Assembly: GCF_000165425.1 (NCBI RefSeq)
Contig: NW_001799266.1
Coordinates: 434,001-498,000, forward strand
Direction of reading: 5' to 3'
Length of the DNA: 64,000 nucleotides
From: Paramecium tetraurelia
Lineage: Eukaryota > Ciliophora > Oligohymenophorea > Peniculida > Parameciidae
The translations under genes were made by a program, and so were the position numbers. The notes below the pieces were generated by a model. It saw nothing but the letters and a program-made list of their open reading frames with translations. It was not told the origin of the DNA and did not search any database. Shown here one piece after another: positions 33,201 through 44,882 of the stretch. Position 1 is the stretch's first letter. Every line of letters starts with the position of its first letter.

Positions 33201-34855
33201 TCAATCGTGGAAACTCATCAAACAAGAGTCTCTGTGTGAATCGTCTAAATTATTGAAAAATTCTTCATCTTTGCTAAGTTTCTCCTCTGTGTTTAATTAG
33301 TTCCTGAAGATCTTGGGAGAAACAGGCGAAATTTTTATTTATTGTATTTAGGTTTATTCCTTTTCCAAAATCGAGTTTTACTATAGTTTAGATAGATGAG
33401 TCTGAATCAAATATTACTATTCATTGAATTTATAGAGTTGTTATCTGATTTCCTTGAATTTACCATTGGCATCTCCAAATTTCCGTTTCACCATTTCTTA
33501 GAATTCTTCTCCATCAATATCCCTATGCATTCTAAAGTGTGACATAATAACTCAATACCTCTTCAACATCCCAACATCTTATAGGAATCTTTCCAAATTA
33601 AATAGTGTATCATCAAAATTATTATTCACCCCTTCAGTTTTTGAGACTTTTTTTCTTTTCCTCAACTCATTCAAATAAAAAAATATACTCGAACTTGCCT
33701 TTTTTATGTTCTTCGTGATGGTAGCCTTATCCAACAGAGCCCAAGACTGATACTCTCCTGAGTTCGGCTATAACATATTATATAATATGGCTGTAAATAA
33801 GGAGGTAATTGTGACACCATAAAACAACCCTAAAGTCATGGCTATACGACCTAAATCTGTGTAAGGAAAGAAATCCCCGTATCCTACTGTCGCTATTGTG
33901 ATCATAGTAACCCACTGACTTTTGGTGAGTCCATAGTTTTCCAAAGAATCAAAAGTTCTGAGGAGTGGCCTTTCCGATATCTCTAACTAATAGGTGTATT
34001 GGATGAAGCCAACAATAAAGAGCCAAGTCAAGGTGTAGAAGGGGAATTGGCGTATGCATAATTTCAACATTAAATGAGTTCCAAACCGAGTCTGATACAA
34101 ACGACTATGCAAATTGATATCAATATTATACCACACTCTCCCAATCCGATTTGAATAATATGTCTAGAATTTAAACCCTATATTCAGGAGCAAATAGAGT
34201 CTGAAAAACATGATATATGTTAGAATTTCATTCATCATATAAAATCTAGTTTCTGCTGTTCCTCTCTATTCAAAGTTAACATAATAACCTTAAGTGAAAG
34301 GATTTGAGGTTGGAAGGATAATGATAATTTCACATAGCAATCCCCATTTCAAGTCAGTTTATATGAGGGATGCTTTGCTGGAAATAATTTTTGAACACTT
34401 TCTATATTCAAGTTCAATTAAGTAAGCTATGATTGTCAGCAAGACAATTATCAATGACATATAGAATATTATATACAAGAGCAAGCGCAATTCAAATTCC
34501 ATTGTCTTGGTAAGGAATGTTGAATAACTATATTCATACTAATTCAAAACATTAATACTTCTAAGATCGTTAGCACCATACATGCAATGATAAACCAAAA
34601 TCGAGTTAGTTCAACCATTCTATACTTCTCAAAGATCATTCTTGTTACTCTGCTATCCTCAAATGGTCCTTTATAGGAATCATCATCATCGATGATAGTT
34701 GCAGCTCTCTTGTATAGTTTTCTGCTTTTCTATTTCTTTAACAATGGCGCTGCTTTAATTGGAGATTGGCCAGTTAAATTTAGAAAAACCATTTCATTAA
34801 CCATTGTTATTTTATTGTCTTGGGTCTTTTTTTATTTTTGATTGTCAAATGACAT
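33201..34855 (-). CDS. SK-like potassium channel 2 (tandem paralogue)
   Basis: Same plan as the preceding channel gene and only 29 bp from its start: polar N-terminus (MSFDNQKQKKTQDN), 'FEDSRVTRM.FEKYR'-type lead-in, six membrane segments, the filter 'TVGYGDFFPYTDLGRIAMTL' near 33880, then 'LLDKATITKNIKKAS' as the calmodulin-type helix start. The C-terminus has a clear coiled coil ('FKEIRQQLYKFNEQQ'). Introns of 20-27 nt are shared in position with gene 1. Divergence between the two is high, so the tandem duplication is not recent. It probably sets resting or after-hyperpolarising K+ conductance in the ciliary or somatic membrane (inference). Confidence 0.87.
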
Positions 34856-35155
34856 TTTAATTAAACAAGATATTAATCAATAATTACTTATATAATAAAC
34901 CTTCAATTTTTATTTTCATTAGACTATTCATCCTTATTAATGATTCCACACTCTTTAATTTAGACAATAAATTCATAAGAATTAGAACATTCAAAAATAG
35001 TTGCATCTACATGTAATTTGATTATAAATTAGATCTAATTTAATTCTCCTTATTTGTTTGCTTCCATAACTTCATTTGCATATGGAAATTGACAACAATC
35101 TTTGAATATAGTATTATCCTCTATTATTTTGATAATTATTAACAATTAATTAAGA

Positions 35156-37315
35156 ATGAAACCGCATAAAAAAAATGTATTAATTCGTTCGAGTGTTCCT
35201 TCTCCCTCCAACTTCGATTCGAAACCCTCAACCTAAATTCCTCGATAGCGATCTGTCAATTAATTCGAAGAAGCTGATCCCACCTCAAAAGGTATGTGGA
35301 AACTATATATCTGAGATAGAAAAGTCATTAAGATGAGGAATGTTGTAGACTTAGGAGATGCAACCGAGTCTATTCACAAACCGTCCTCTAAACGAATGAG
35401 GAGATAGAGTAAGGATGAATAGGATTAACTGCTTGAATAATTAGATCAATGGCATGAATAGATAGTTTCCAAGAAAAAAGCATTTGCATTTGAACAAGTC
35501 AAGTAGAATGACAATAAATTAATGGAGAACGAATTCGCTAATGATGGAGGACCTTAAATTAATCAAGCCATTATCAATTCTATTCTCAAACCCCAAGAAA
35601 AATAATAATTGAAGAACCTATCATAAGAAGAAGAGTAGAACTCAAATGTTTAAGTGAAATTTTAATTGTTGAGATCAAACAAGGAATCTAATAACCCTGT
35701 TATGAAAACTTTAGATTAAGTTAGGATAGAAATGAATAAACATATTTTAAACTCATTGCTATTATAAAAAGTAACTAAGAAGTTGGACGACTTATAAATT
35801 AATAGGAAGGCTAAATCTAATTGGAATCATTAACAAATGGATTAAGAAACAGCCTAAGTTGTAAGAGATTAATCACAAGCCATCAAAACCTCAACACTAA
35901 ATAATTTTAAAGGATTAACTGAATATTTTAGTAATCCTGCTTAATACATCGATTATGATATAGTCTTATCCAAGGCAAAATATTACAGCAATCGACCACC
36001 AAGTTAGTTTTAAGAGAATATAGTGATGACAGGATAATAATCATCATCTTCTGCAAAATAACTGATGGAATCATTTTAATAGTTTTAAGTTTAAATCAAG
36101 GAAAACAAATAAACCTTATATCAAATGAGATTAGATAATAATCAACTCGTGTAATAGACAGCGAAAAAAGAAGAAGAAATAAGTGAGATTAGGAGGAAAT
36201 ATTATGGAAAAGAAGAAAAAGTGAGATTAGGGTATGTTCCTGATTAAGAAGGCAAAAAGAAGAATATGATGGAAATTATTGAGAAAATTCGATAATAGAG
36301 AGACTTAGAAATTAGAAATATACAAAAATTCATATCATAAATCAAAGATGAAATGCATAGAAATACTGATAGACAGGAAGTAATTCAAAAGGACCTAGAT
36401 GAATTAAGATAAAAAAAGAGAAGATGTAAAATGCTATTAAAGGATATATTCTTAAAACAACTTTAAGAGGCAAATGAATAATTGATGCCTGAAGGATTGG
36501 TCCAAATAATTAAATAAATGAAAAAAATCAATGAAAATGCTAAGGTTGAGTAATTTCCAAGATACTTAGATGATTCATCAAGACAGTATCTTCTCAAGGC
36601 TGCATAGTTAGAAATAGAAATAGAAGAGGCTAGATCCCAATCTCAAAAGTTCAACCATAATCATACTAGTTTGAGAAGTGCTCAATCTTAATAATGTCTA
36701 TTTTAAACATAACCTGTAAGTGTGTCTTAATTGAAGAGTCAAGTGAAGACCATGCTTAAAAGAAGCAAGGTTTCTATAAAAAAACCAGTGTTTGTTTAAG
36801 GCATAGATCCTCTGAATCCTTAATCCTTCGCTCATGTGATCAAATGGGAGAATCAAGAATTAGAATCTGCTAATTTGTAAGACAAAGAGGAGATTCAAAT
36901 TAAATTATGCAATATGCCTAGTGAAAATAATCTAATTATTAAAGATTATAATCAAAAATTAGTGTAATATTAGTAATAGCTTGAACAGATCTAGAAGGAA
37001 GAGTAGGAAAGAATACTAAAATTATATTAAAATAAGAGACATCTATCAGACGTTCAGGAATTGAAATTAGTATTGTATTCGTTATTTGGATAAGTGATCG
37101 GAGATTAAATTTGGTATGAGTTTGTTATTGAATGGACAGAGTAAAAATCTTTAAATCCTCAATAAATTTTAAAAAAAGAAACAGAATCGAAATAAAATGA
37201 AAAAGGAATGAGTTAAAAGGTTATAAATGATAAAATAAAATAAAGGATGGCTAACACATATCGTAAATTATAATAAAGTAATGAAGTTGAATATAATTTT
37301 AATATGCTAGATTGA
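35156..37315 (+). CDS. Coiled-coil protein, 711 residues
   Basis: ATG 35156 opens a short exon (MKPHKKNVLIRSSVPSPS) joined by a 24-nt intron (GTATGT...CTGAG) to one very long exon; the length is then exact. The N-terminal 90 residues are basic and Ser/Pro-rich. From about residue 90 it is Gln/Lys/Glu-rich helix with repeated coiled-coil stretches ('RNIQKFISQIKDEMHRN', 'LDELRQKKRRCKMLLKD'). No domain, membrane segment or zinc site. A cytoskeletal role is likely for this kind of protein but not shown. Confidence 0.8.
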
Positions 37316-37330
37316 TTCTTATATTATTTT

Positions 37331-38265
37331 TCAAATGATTAATAAAAATGGTCTGACTTTTTATAAGGCGACTTTCTCATCAACTAAAACAACCTCTTTG
37401 TGTTAGCCATTGTGAGTTATCTCAGCTTTTAATATAAATACAATTGGATACCTCTCAAATCATAGAAATAAAATGGCTCTCCAATTTAATATCTATATTT
37501 TCCTGGAACAGGCATTGTCTTAAATTTCAAATTCATAACTGCACCAGTTTCAACATCAGCCATCTTGAAATATCCAGTAGTCATCGAGGTGTCAGTGTTG
37601 AAGAATTACCAAAACTTAGGGATTATTTTTAATCCATACCTTATTTTTGAATTCTGGGAATTTTTCAGGACATGGATATCCACGATCATATTCACAATCG
37701 TAATCCAAGACATGAATAGTTTCTTCCTTGAAGAGAGCGTTAATTTCGTTATTCTTATAGAGCATATCTCTAAGGTAAGTTTCCTTAAAATCAGGATCAC
37801 CACATTTATCTCTTGCTCTCACATATAACATGGCTAATGGCAAAACAGTTAAAACCTATTTTTAATTGAAATCCGTTACTTTGAATCCAAAGGCTAAAAG
37901 GATAAAATTGATAAAAGAAGAGACTGAATGCAGGCAAGAAGTAAACATTGAATTTATCAAATAATCTATGTCTTCTTTCAATTAAACATGAGAAATTTGG
38001 GACCTAAAATTGAGATTGTAAATCTTACATGTCTATGCAATAAATCCTAAATCCATGCCCATCCAAGTGGTACTGATTCCCAGTTGTCTTTTGGTGTTTT
38101 AACATATGTATGCTCTTGATTAATGTCTCTTGGGTAAGTATAGTAAGCATTTTTAAATTTGTATTGCCATCTCTTATTGTATGGGTTTGATGATTGCCAC
38201 ACAATCTTGTTGTACTGTGAACGATGCACTAATTACTACACTGTCTTGCTCTTAATAATTTACAT
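37331..38265 (-). CDS. Conserved-looking protein of unknown function, possibly mitochondrial
   Basis: About 270 residues in five exons. Introns of 25, 31, 25 and 26 nt were inferred; the longest starts GTCTCTTC and ends TTTTAG. Ordered sequence runs throughout: 'NWESVPLGWAWIQDLLHRH', 'KFNVYFLPAF', 'MLYVRARDKCGDPDFKE', 'DYDCEYDRGYPCPEKFP'. The N-terminus is basic with few acids (MQIIKSKTVQQLVHRSQ), which could be a mitochondrial targeting peptide. The regular Trp, Pro and Cys suggest a conserved fold, perhaps a ciliate-specific subunit of a respiratory complex. No family recognised. Confidence 0.75.
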
Positions 38266-38569
38266 TATTAATATCTTTTAATTAGTAATATAAACTTAAA
38301 ATATAATTATGCATCATATTTTCCTCATATTCAATCCCCAATATTTACTACGCAAAGATCTTTGGTAAATAGATTGTATTTCTAAACAAACTAAGTTTTA
38401 AATGAACTATTAATTTATTTAAATTAAAATAGAGAATTGCTTCAAATGGTCTGTATTATAAATAAATGAATTTCAAATGTCTTAATTTGAGAAGATAATC
38501 ATGATAAATAGTAAAATAAAAAAAGTAATTATTTAGTATATATTATATATAATAATAAAAGTTTTTATT
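38266..38569. other. Intergenic region, no gene seen
   Basis: About 300 bp, very AT-rich, with short AT tracts near 38535-38560. Nothing coding was found. Confidence 0.5.
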
Positions 38570-39849
38570 TCAACTGTTTGTTCTATAGTAGATTATTGGT
38601 TATGTTTAGATGATTTTAGTAACTTACCTTCCGCTGATTTAACGATTGAAAACATTTAACGGAGAAGCAGATCCCATAACAAGTTTTGTTTATAATTGTT
38701 TTTTGGTTTGCAAAGGAGACTAATGAGAACAACAAGTCATTGAATTGTTTGGTTTTAGAATTGACTCTTTATTAGAATCTCTATTGCTTGATATAAATTA
38801 TTGCAATAATTCGGTGTCATCATTTTATTCTTTATTTTCCTTTTATTTTCCAGGACTAAAGATTGACATGATAAAGGATTCCACTTATCTGTTAATGATG
38901 TCAAAATTAATGTTTAGTTTAATCTTTTCAGATATTCCATTAATGATGTTTGTATACTCTTCAATAATTTCATTAGGGATCAATTAATTCATCAATTTGT
39001 AGGCTTCAAACTTTGAATTGATATTCTAAACAACTTCGATATCATTGTTTATCATTTTATGAATTTAATCCTTGTTAATTTATAGCAGTTTTTATTGAAG
39101 ATCATTGATAAGAGCTATAATTTAATTTTTAATTTGGAGGAAGTAATTCTCATAAGGCTTTTAGATTGTTTTGAATAATTCTTAACTTTAATCCATCAAA
39201 TCCTCAGCTTTTTTAATGTTTTGTTCAATCAAATGTTCGTAATTCTCAATTTCTTTCATCTAGCTAACATGTTTAGTATGCATTTTGATAACGCAATGTG
39301 CACATGCTTTTTGTAATTTATATGGACAATCATTGTCTATGCAGATAAATTTATATTAATTATTTTCGTGGCCTGGTAGTTTGCATATATTTGTTTTTTC
39401 TATTTACACTTAGAATGATTATTGCTGGCTGGCATATTATTATTATTATTCTTCGTTTTTCAGTCTATTGATGGGAGAAAAAGTTTGGTCATTGGAATTT
39501 CTTTTGTTTATAGGTGACAATTGGGATTTTTCATTTATTAATGCCAATTATAACCATTCATCCTTGTCTTAATTCCCTTTTTCAATTTAATCTTCCAAAA
39601 AAGTCTTGGTATTAGGTTTCTCTTTATTTTTGAGAAAGGAATTATGTTGCTCTTTTAATTTTTGGTTGATTGTGTATTCTGAAATAGATCTTTGGCTCTG
39701 AATATAGTTTAATGAATTACTAGATTTTTCTTATTGGAATCCACGATCTAACCCCAATTAGTATCTCTCTCTTCAAAAGCTTGTTTAATGTGATTACGTA
39801 AACCTAATTGATTCCATAGTTCGCGAGAAGTCTTCTTTGGCTTAATCAT
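38570..39849 (-). CDS. B-box zinc-finger-like coiled-coil protein
   Basis: It starts MIKPKKTSRELWNQLGL. A 23-nt intron (GTTAGA...ATAAG) lies after 'ERDTNW'. A low-complexity Gln/Asn part precedes a Cys/His cluster at about residues 150-190: 'CKLPGHENNQYKFIC', 'DNDCPYKLQKACAHC', 'KMHTKH'. This matches a B-box zinc fold. A long coiled coil follows ('EHLIEQNIKKAEDLMDQS'), so the order B-box plus coiled coil resembles TRIM proteins without the RING. Many ciliate proteins share this plan. The C-terminus is Ser/Asn-rich; its last exon boundary is not certain. Confidence 0.8.
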
Positions 39850-40649
39850 ATTCGTTAAATTAATATAATACTAATTTATACTATTCATCAGGATATTAAT
39901 TATTTAATAGCATTTATTTTGAGAGAAATCGATTGCCAATACCTTCAGATGATAAGGAATGAGATTTTACAAGAAAGACAAATGGATAGTGGTGATATCA
40001 TCATTTCTTATAGTAAATATGAAAATAAGGGTCATTGTATATTCATGATGGTCTAATTAAGAAGAATAGATTGATTGAATTAATTTTAGTTTAATTGATA
40101 GCTCTATATATATGATTTGTTTGAGTTTGGATAGAAAAGAAAAACCATCAGAATATAAAATAAATTATGATAAAATGGAAATATTAATTTTGGAAATCAA
40201 CCCTCAAAAATAAGTTTAAAAGAAATGATTCTTATTTTCAATAGCATAAGATGATAGGAAATTATTAACCACATTTATTATTTATGCAAAATTAATTCAT
40301 AAATGAAGGGTAGGGTATTTAGATAATGATCTAGAGATTGAAATGAATATAATGTAGACATACTTAATGAGAAAAAGAGATGATAACATATGCAGTTGAT
40401 GTGGAATTATAAATCAATAACTAATTAAAATTGAATTTTAATTTATGGAACCTATTTGGAGTTAAATAAATAGTAAAAGAGAGCATGAAAGTAATTATCA
40501 TTAATTGAGGAACTAAACCTTATTATTATGTTTATCAAAGTAAAAAATGAATGAAAAATAAACTTTCGAAAAGTCAAATTTATTAAAATTAAGTTAAGGT
40601 GCAAAAGGTATTACTTAAAAAGACAATTCAAAAGAGATGGCATGTAGAT
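39850..40649. other. Intergenic region, no convincing gene
   Basis: About 800 bp between divergent and convergent ends. Two short plus-strand frames (41 codons near 39940, 38 codons near 40112) could not be joined by a normal intron. It may hold a decayed small gene. Confidence 0.4.
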
Positions 40650-41690
40650 TCAACAAAAGAAGTTAATTGATATTATTTTGAAATATTATATTTATAGTTT
40701 GAATTTATTTCTAGTGATAAATTATGCTCTTAATGACTGCTTGCTCATAAAATCTATACAATAATATAAACTCATTTTTTTGTTGCCTTTTTCTTAGGTA
40801 TTAGTGACTGATGTTCTCCTTTCTAAATATTCAAATGTAAGTACTCCTCTACGTAATTACTCTTTGATTGAAAATATATATTTTCTCACCTTTGGAGGTA
40901 TGCCCTTCTCTTTCATTTATATCTACATATAAATAACAAAGTACTCTATCTGCTTCAAATAATTCAGTCAGTTTTTCAAATTTATCTCCATAATCGGAGC
41001 AGCCCTTTCCGATTCTTAACATGAATTATTCGACTGGCCAATCTGGTATGGCTAAGTTGTACCCTGGTGGTGGAAATATGGGAGTGATTGTTCTCCTTCT
41101 CATAGCAGGCTACTATAACAAAGTTGTTTTGAAGAATCTGCTAACAAAATTTAATTGCTAATTTCTCAATATAGAAATCATAATTAATATATTTTCGATT
41201 TTATTTCTAAGAATCTCTTTATCTTGAATTCCTTATGCTCCTCCTCCTTTTATTTGGTATTATGCTCTAATCTCAAAGAATAAGATCTGTTCTTTTGTAT
41301 AACTTGTTTTTTAGGAATCCGTTAACTCCTCATTCGATATAGATTCTCTATAATATCAGCTGCTTCATTTCCGTAATTCATTTTAATGATTTTCCCAAAA
41401 GGAGTTGAGGGTCTACTCTAATAATATTGTGGTTACTTGTTCCTGAGTCCATAAACAAAGGTGTCTTCTGGCAATTTCACAGTTTTTGACTTTTTGTGAT
41501 GTGAACTGTTCCCATATTACCAATCCGATGTGATTTCCTTCATTCCAATCCCATCTCTATTAATCTTTTTACCGTATGAATAACTGGAATCAGGTAGATC
41601 TGACACTGAAGGCTTTGCTCTTCCCACATCTCCTCTTAACAATAAAATGTTATTGGTTTTATTTATCAAATAAGGCAAAATAGTTGACAT
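40650..41690 (-). CDS. CFAP77: CFAP77-like cilia- and flagella-associated protein
   Basis: The frame starts MSTILPYLINKTNN, 31 bp from the preceding gene. The family blocks run in order: 'LLRGDVGRAKPSVSDLPDSS' with 'YSYGKKINRDGIGMKE', then 'DTFVYGLRNKQPQYY', then 'RPSTPFGKIIKMNYGNEAA'. Conserved 'YG' and 'RPSTPF' match CFAP77 (C9orf171), which lies inside the B-tubule of ciliary doublets near the seam. Downstream the frame shifts near 41290, explained by a short intron (17 or 35 nt; unresolved), and a 28-nt intron lies near 40880. The Pro-rich 'TPIFPPPGYNLAIPDWP' near the end is in the C-terminal exon. Confidence 0.78.
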
Positions 41691-41721
41691 AAAATAATAA
41701 AAAATTTCATTCTTCTGATCA

Positions 41722-44700
41722 TCAAAAAGTATTAAATTTAAATAACTCATTAATATTGGACTTCTACTTTAAAGCATTCTCCTTATGATAACTCTCTAGA
41801 ACTACATCAATATTGTATTTTGGATAAAAAGTTTTGTATATTTCATATTTGTCAATCTCTATGGGACTCCATTGTAATTCATTGTAAATTGCAGGATGCT
41901 TAATTAATATATTATGATATATACATGTTGAGGGAAAGCAACAAAAGGAGACATCTCATAATTTAATTAAGATATTGGGTTTATCAAACTCTTTTTTGAA
42001 GGAACTTACAACATATTGTTACCCCCTGGTATTGTTAATGTATTCTATCTTTCATCCTTTTCTCTCAAATGCAATGGACTGATTATCTTCTACGAACCAT
42101 GATTGGTTCCTCCACTTTATTGAAAATTGTTATTCATATCTGATTTTAATGTAAATGTATTCAAAATTGATAACTAAGAGTGTTTTGGAGTATTATTCAT
42201 TGAGATACTACTTACACCACTTCTGTATTGAGAATATTTCTCAGATCTATTATTGCTTTATTTCATAGGCCTTAATTTTTAATCCCCTGTCTATCTCGAA
42301 GCGCCTGACACCTAATCATCAGAAAATGAGGAACTTTCATTACTCGAATCCTCAATCTGCTACTCATCTATAGTGTTATTCACATTATCCAAGGGGGGAC
42401 TTTTCTAAGAAGTTTATTCTTTGTAACCAAATCCAGCTGTGGAAGTAGTGGCTTTTGGATTCCCAGCTCTTATAAATATTTGGTCAATCTCTCTAAATTA
42501 TTGTTCTTTTAATGATTCTTATGCATCTAATCCTTAAACATTTTCAAGTGTAGACGGCCTTTATGATAATTTCTAGCTTATTAATATTTTGGATGGGTAA
42601 TTAATCGATGATTATGTGATTGTGTAATGAGATTGATTCTATTGATAATTTGTGTGATCTGTCTCTCCCAAAGACGATGCATATCCTTAATCTTCTTAAA
42701 ACTCTTAACATTTCACTTGAGTGTTCAAAGCATTAAATTTTGTATTTCCACTTTTAGTATCTCTCCTTTAAACTTATTTAATTCACATAAATACATTTAT
42801 GTCTTTTTTACTCAGCTGGTGCCAATAAATCCAAAATCACTTATTCTTTCTGTACTTCCAAATGTAATTATGGGCAGTTCTATATCAAATGATTTTATGA
42901 TTAACAATTATAACACTGAATTCCGAGAATTTCAAATTGATTCGAGAAAATAATTTCATTTGTTATAGTGTTAATAAATTCCTACAATAATTTAATGGAC
43001 ATATACTTTATCTTAATTGTTATTATTTATTGTGGCCAAGAAATTCACTCTATTAAGCTTGAAAATACAAGATTCCCCTATACTTCTCACAGTAGCACAT
43101 CTAGGGAGACCTGTTAAAAATGCAATTTGCCCAAAACATTCACGATCACTCAATATTTTAACACCGACAATGCTATTTTATGAATTCCTAAAATTGATTT
43201 CAACTTATCCATTTTTAATGATATATATAGAACAATCATCCAATTAATCTTGATTGATTATTACTTCCTCATTTCGAAAGTACTAAATTTCAATAACATT
43301 GGTTAAGTTACTTAAACTCTATCTAGACAATTAATTAAATATGTTGAAGTATTACAAATGCTTTATTTTATCTTAATAAATTAATTGTTGTCTTAAGGAT
43401 TCTTTAACCCCATAAAAATTTATCAAATAGTTTAGGTTCTTAATCCTGGCTATTGACTTTTATTAAACATGCTGCTATTAAATCTGATTCAACAGTTTTC
43501 TCACTTTTGACGTATTGATGTTTAGCGATTTTAAAAAACCCAAAAAGTCAATCATATTCTTTTTATCCTTAAAAGTTGTCTTCTACATTTATGCTAGTAA
43601 ATAAAGTTGAATTATAAATAGATATTTGATTATCGTAAATATTATCCATGTGTACAAAATAAATAATACTAATTCAATTCGTGATTCATTATTTTAATAA
43701 GCAAGATCAATACCCACCAAATAACCAAAGAACCGTAAGTAAGTGGTAATGTATTAGTGGAATTGTTCATCAATGTTGAGGGATGTAAAATCTTCAGTTA
43801 TTAATATGAGGAAGGCACAACAAAATAGATGACACTATTAGAATGCCAGCAAGACAAGTTTAATGATATTCTCATATTCCCACATATATTGAATTTAACT
43901 TATTTGCTATATGGTAATTATATTAAGGAATATCAAGCAGATGATTAAGAGTTCTTGATAAAGTTCAAATTAGAGGATTAAAGTCAGTAGAACTATGAGT
44001 ATAATTTGTAAGATATTGATTATTATATTGTGAATGCACTTTTATTTATTGATTTACAATTTATCATAAGCATCTTCTCTATATTTTGAACAATTATGGA
44101 AGCAATTTATTGTTAAAATAAGCAATTGCAAAATTTATACAAAGAAATTATCAATTCTATTTTTATTTAAGCAAAAAATGGAACTTAAAAGCAAAATCGA
44201 AAAGTTATTAATGTGAAATATATAGGTTAAATAGTGCATAATATTTAAATTCCTACTCTAAGAATATGAAAAGTTTATTTAATTTCCTTTGTTTTTTTCC
44301 TGAAGTAATTTGTTTGTGAGTTTCCCTAAATTCTTGCTACCTTTATCTTATTTGAAAAATTTAATTGATTGTAAGAAACAAAGGGACAGATCATTGAAAT
44401 TGATTTCCGTATTCGTTCTTTTAAGCAATTTAGTGTCATATGTGGAGAAACCAATTTCTTATTTGAAATCTCCAATCAAGGCTTGTTTTCTTTCATCACT
44501 TACACTTATAGGCAAGACCTCATAACCTGCTCTAATGTCTTCAGGCATTATTGTTAAATCATTTTATTAATTATCTTAGGGTTGTTGAGGTGGTATGAGT
44601 TTTACACTTCTCATCGGAACAAAGGATGCATTATTTTCATTTCCTTTTTTTGTTGTTTTCTCATTTACTTTTGATTTTTTGGTTATCACCTAAAGTATTT

Positions 44701-44728
44701 TATAGTCTGTAATCTTTTAAGAACTCAT
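41722..44728 (-). CDS. Channel-like membrane protein with a cyclic-nucleotide-binding domain and no K+ filter
   Basis: It starts MSSQKITDYKILQV. A cytosolic N-terminus of about 170 residues is followed by about six hydrophobic segments ('IIINILQIILIVLLTLILQF', 'LLIICLIFLNIITI', 'ELVLFILYTWIIFTIIKYLF'). Then comes a linker rich in helix and a CNB domain ('IYIIKNGQVEINF', 'ECFGQIAFLTGLPRCATV'). The region before the last helix, where HCN/CNG channels have the pore, reads 'YLRFFGYLVGIDLAYQN' with no GYG or similar filter. The C-terminal 350 residues are Ser/Asn-rich and likely disordered. At least five introns of 22-26 nt lie in the second half. The fold order follows the CNG/HCN superfamily; whether it conducts ions is doubtful. 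Confidence 0.8.
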
Positions 44729-44882
44729 ATTTATTTATTTAGGTTTAATAATAATTGAAGTTTATAAATTAAACATCATACATGATTGATAAAAATTAAC
44801 TAATTAAAATGGAGACATAAATATAGTGATGTGCTCATGCATTATTCAAAATTAAAGAGCTAAATCCCATCGACTTCTTTTT

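Noticed and set aside
41691-41750. Earlier start (MSYLNLILF) for the CFAP77-like gene
   Set aside because: It would overlap the coding end of the upstream channel gene by 29 bp; MSTILPY at 41690 avoids this and fits the family's start of homology.
43682-44319. Plus-strand frames that at first looked like a divergent Skp1/BTB-type gene
   Set aside because: The minus strand here is a continuous, better frame leading from MSSQKITDY through the membrane block into the CNB domain. The plus reading is its shadow.
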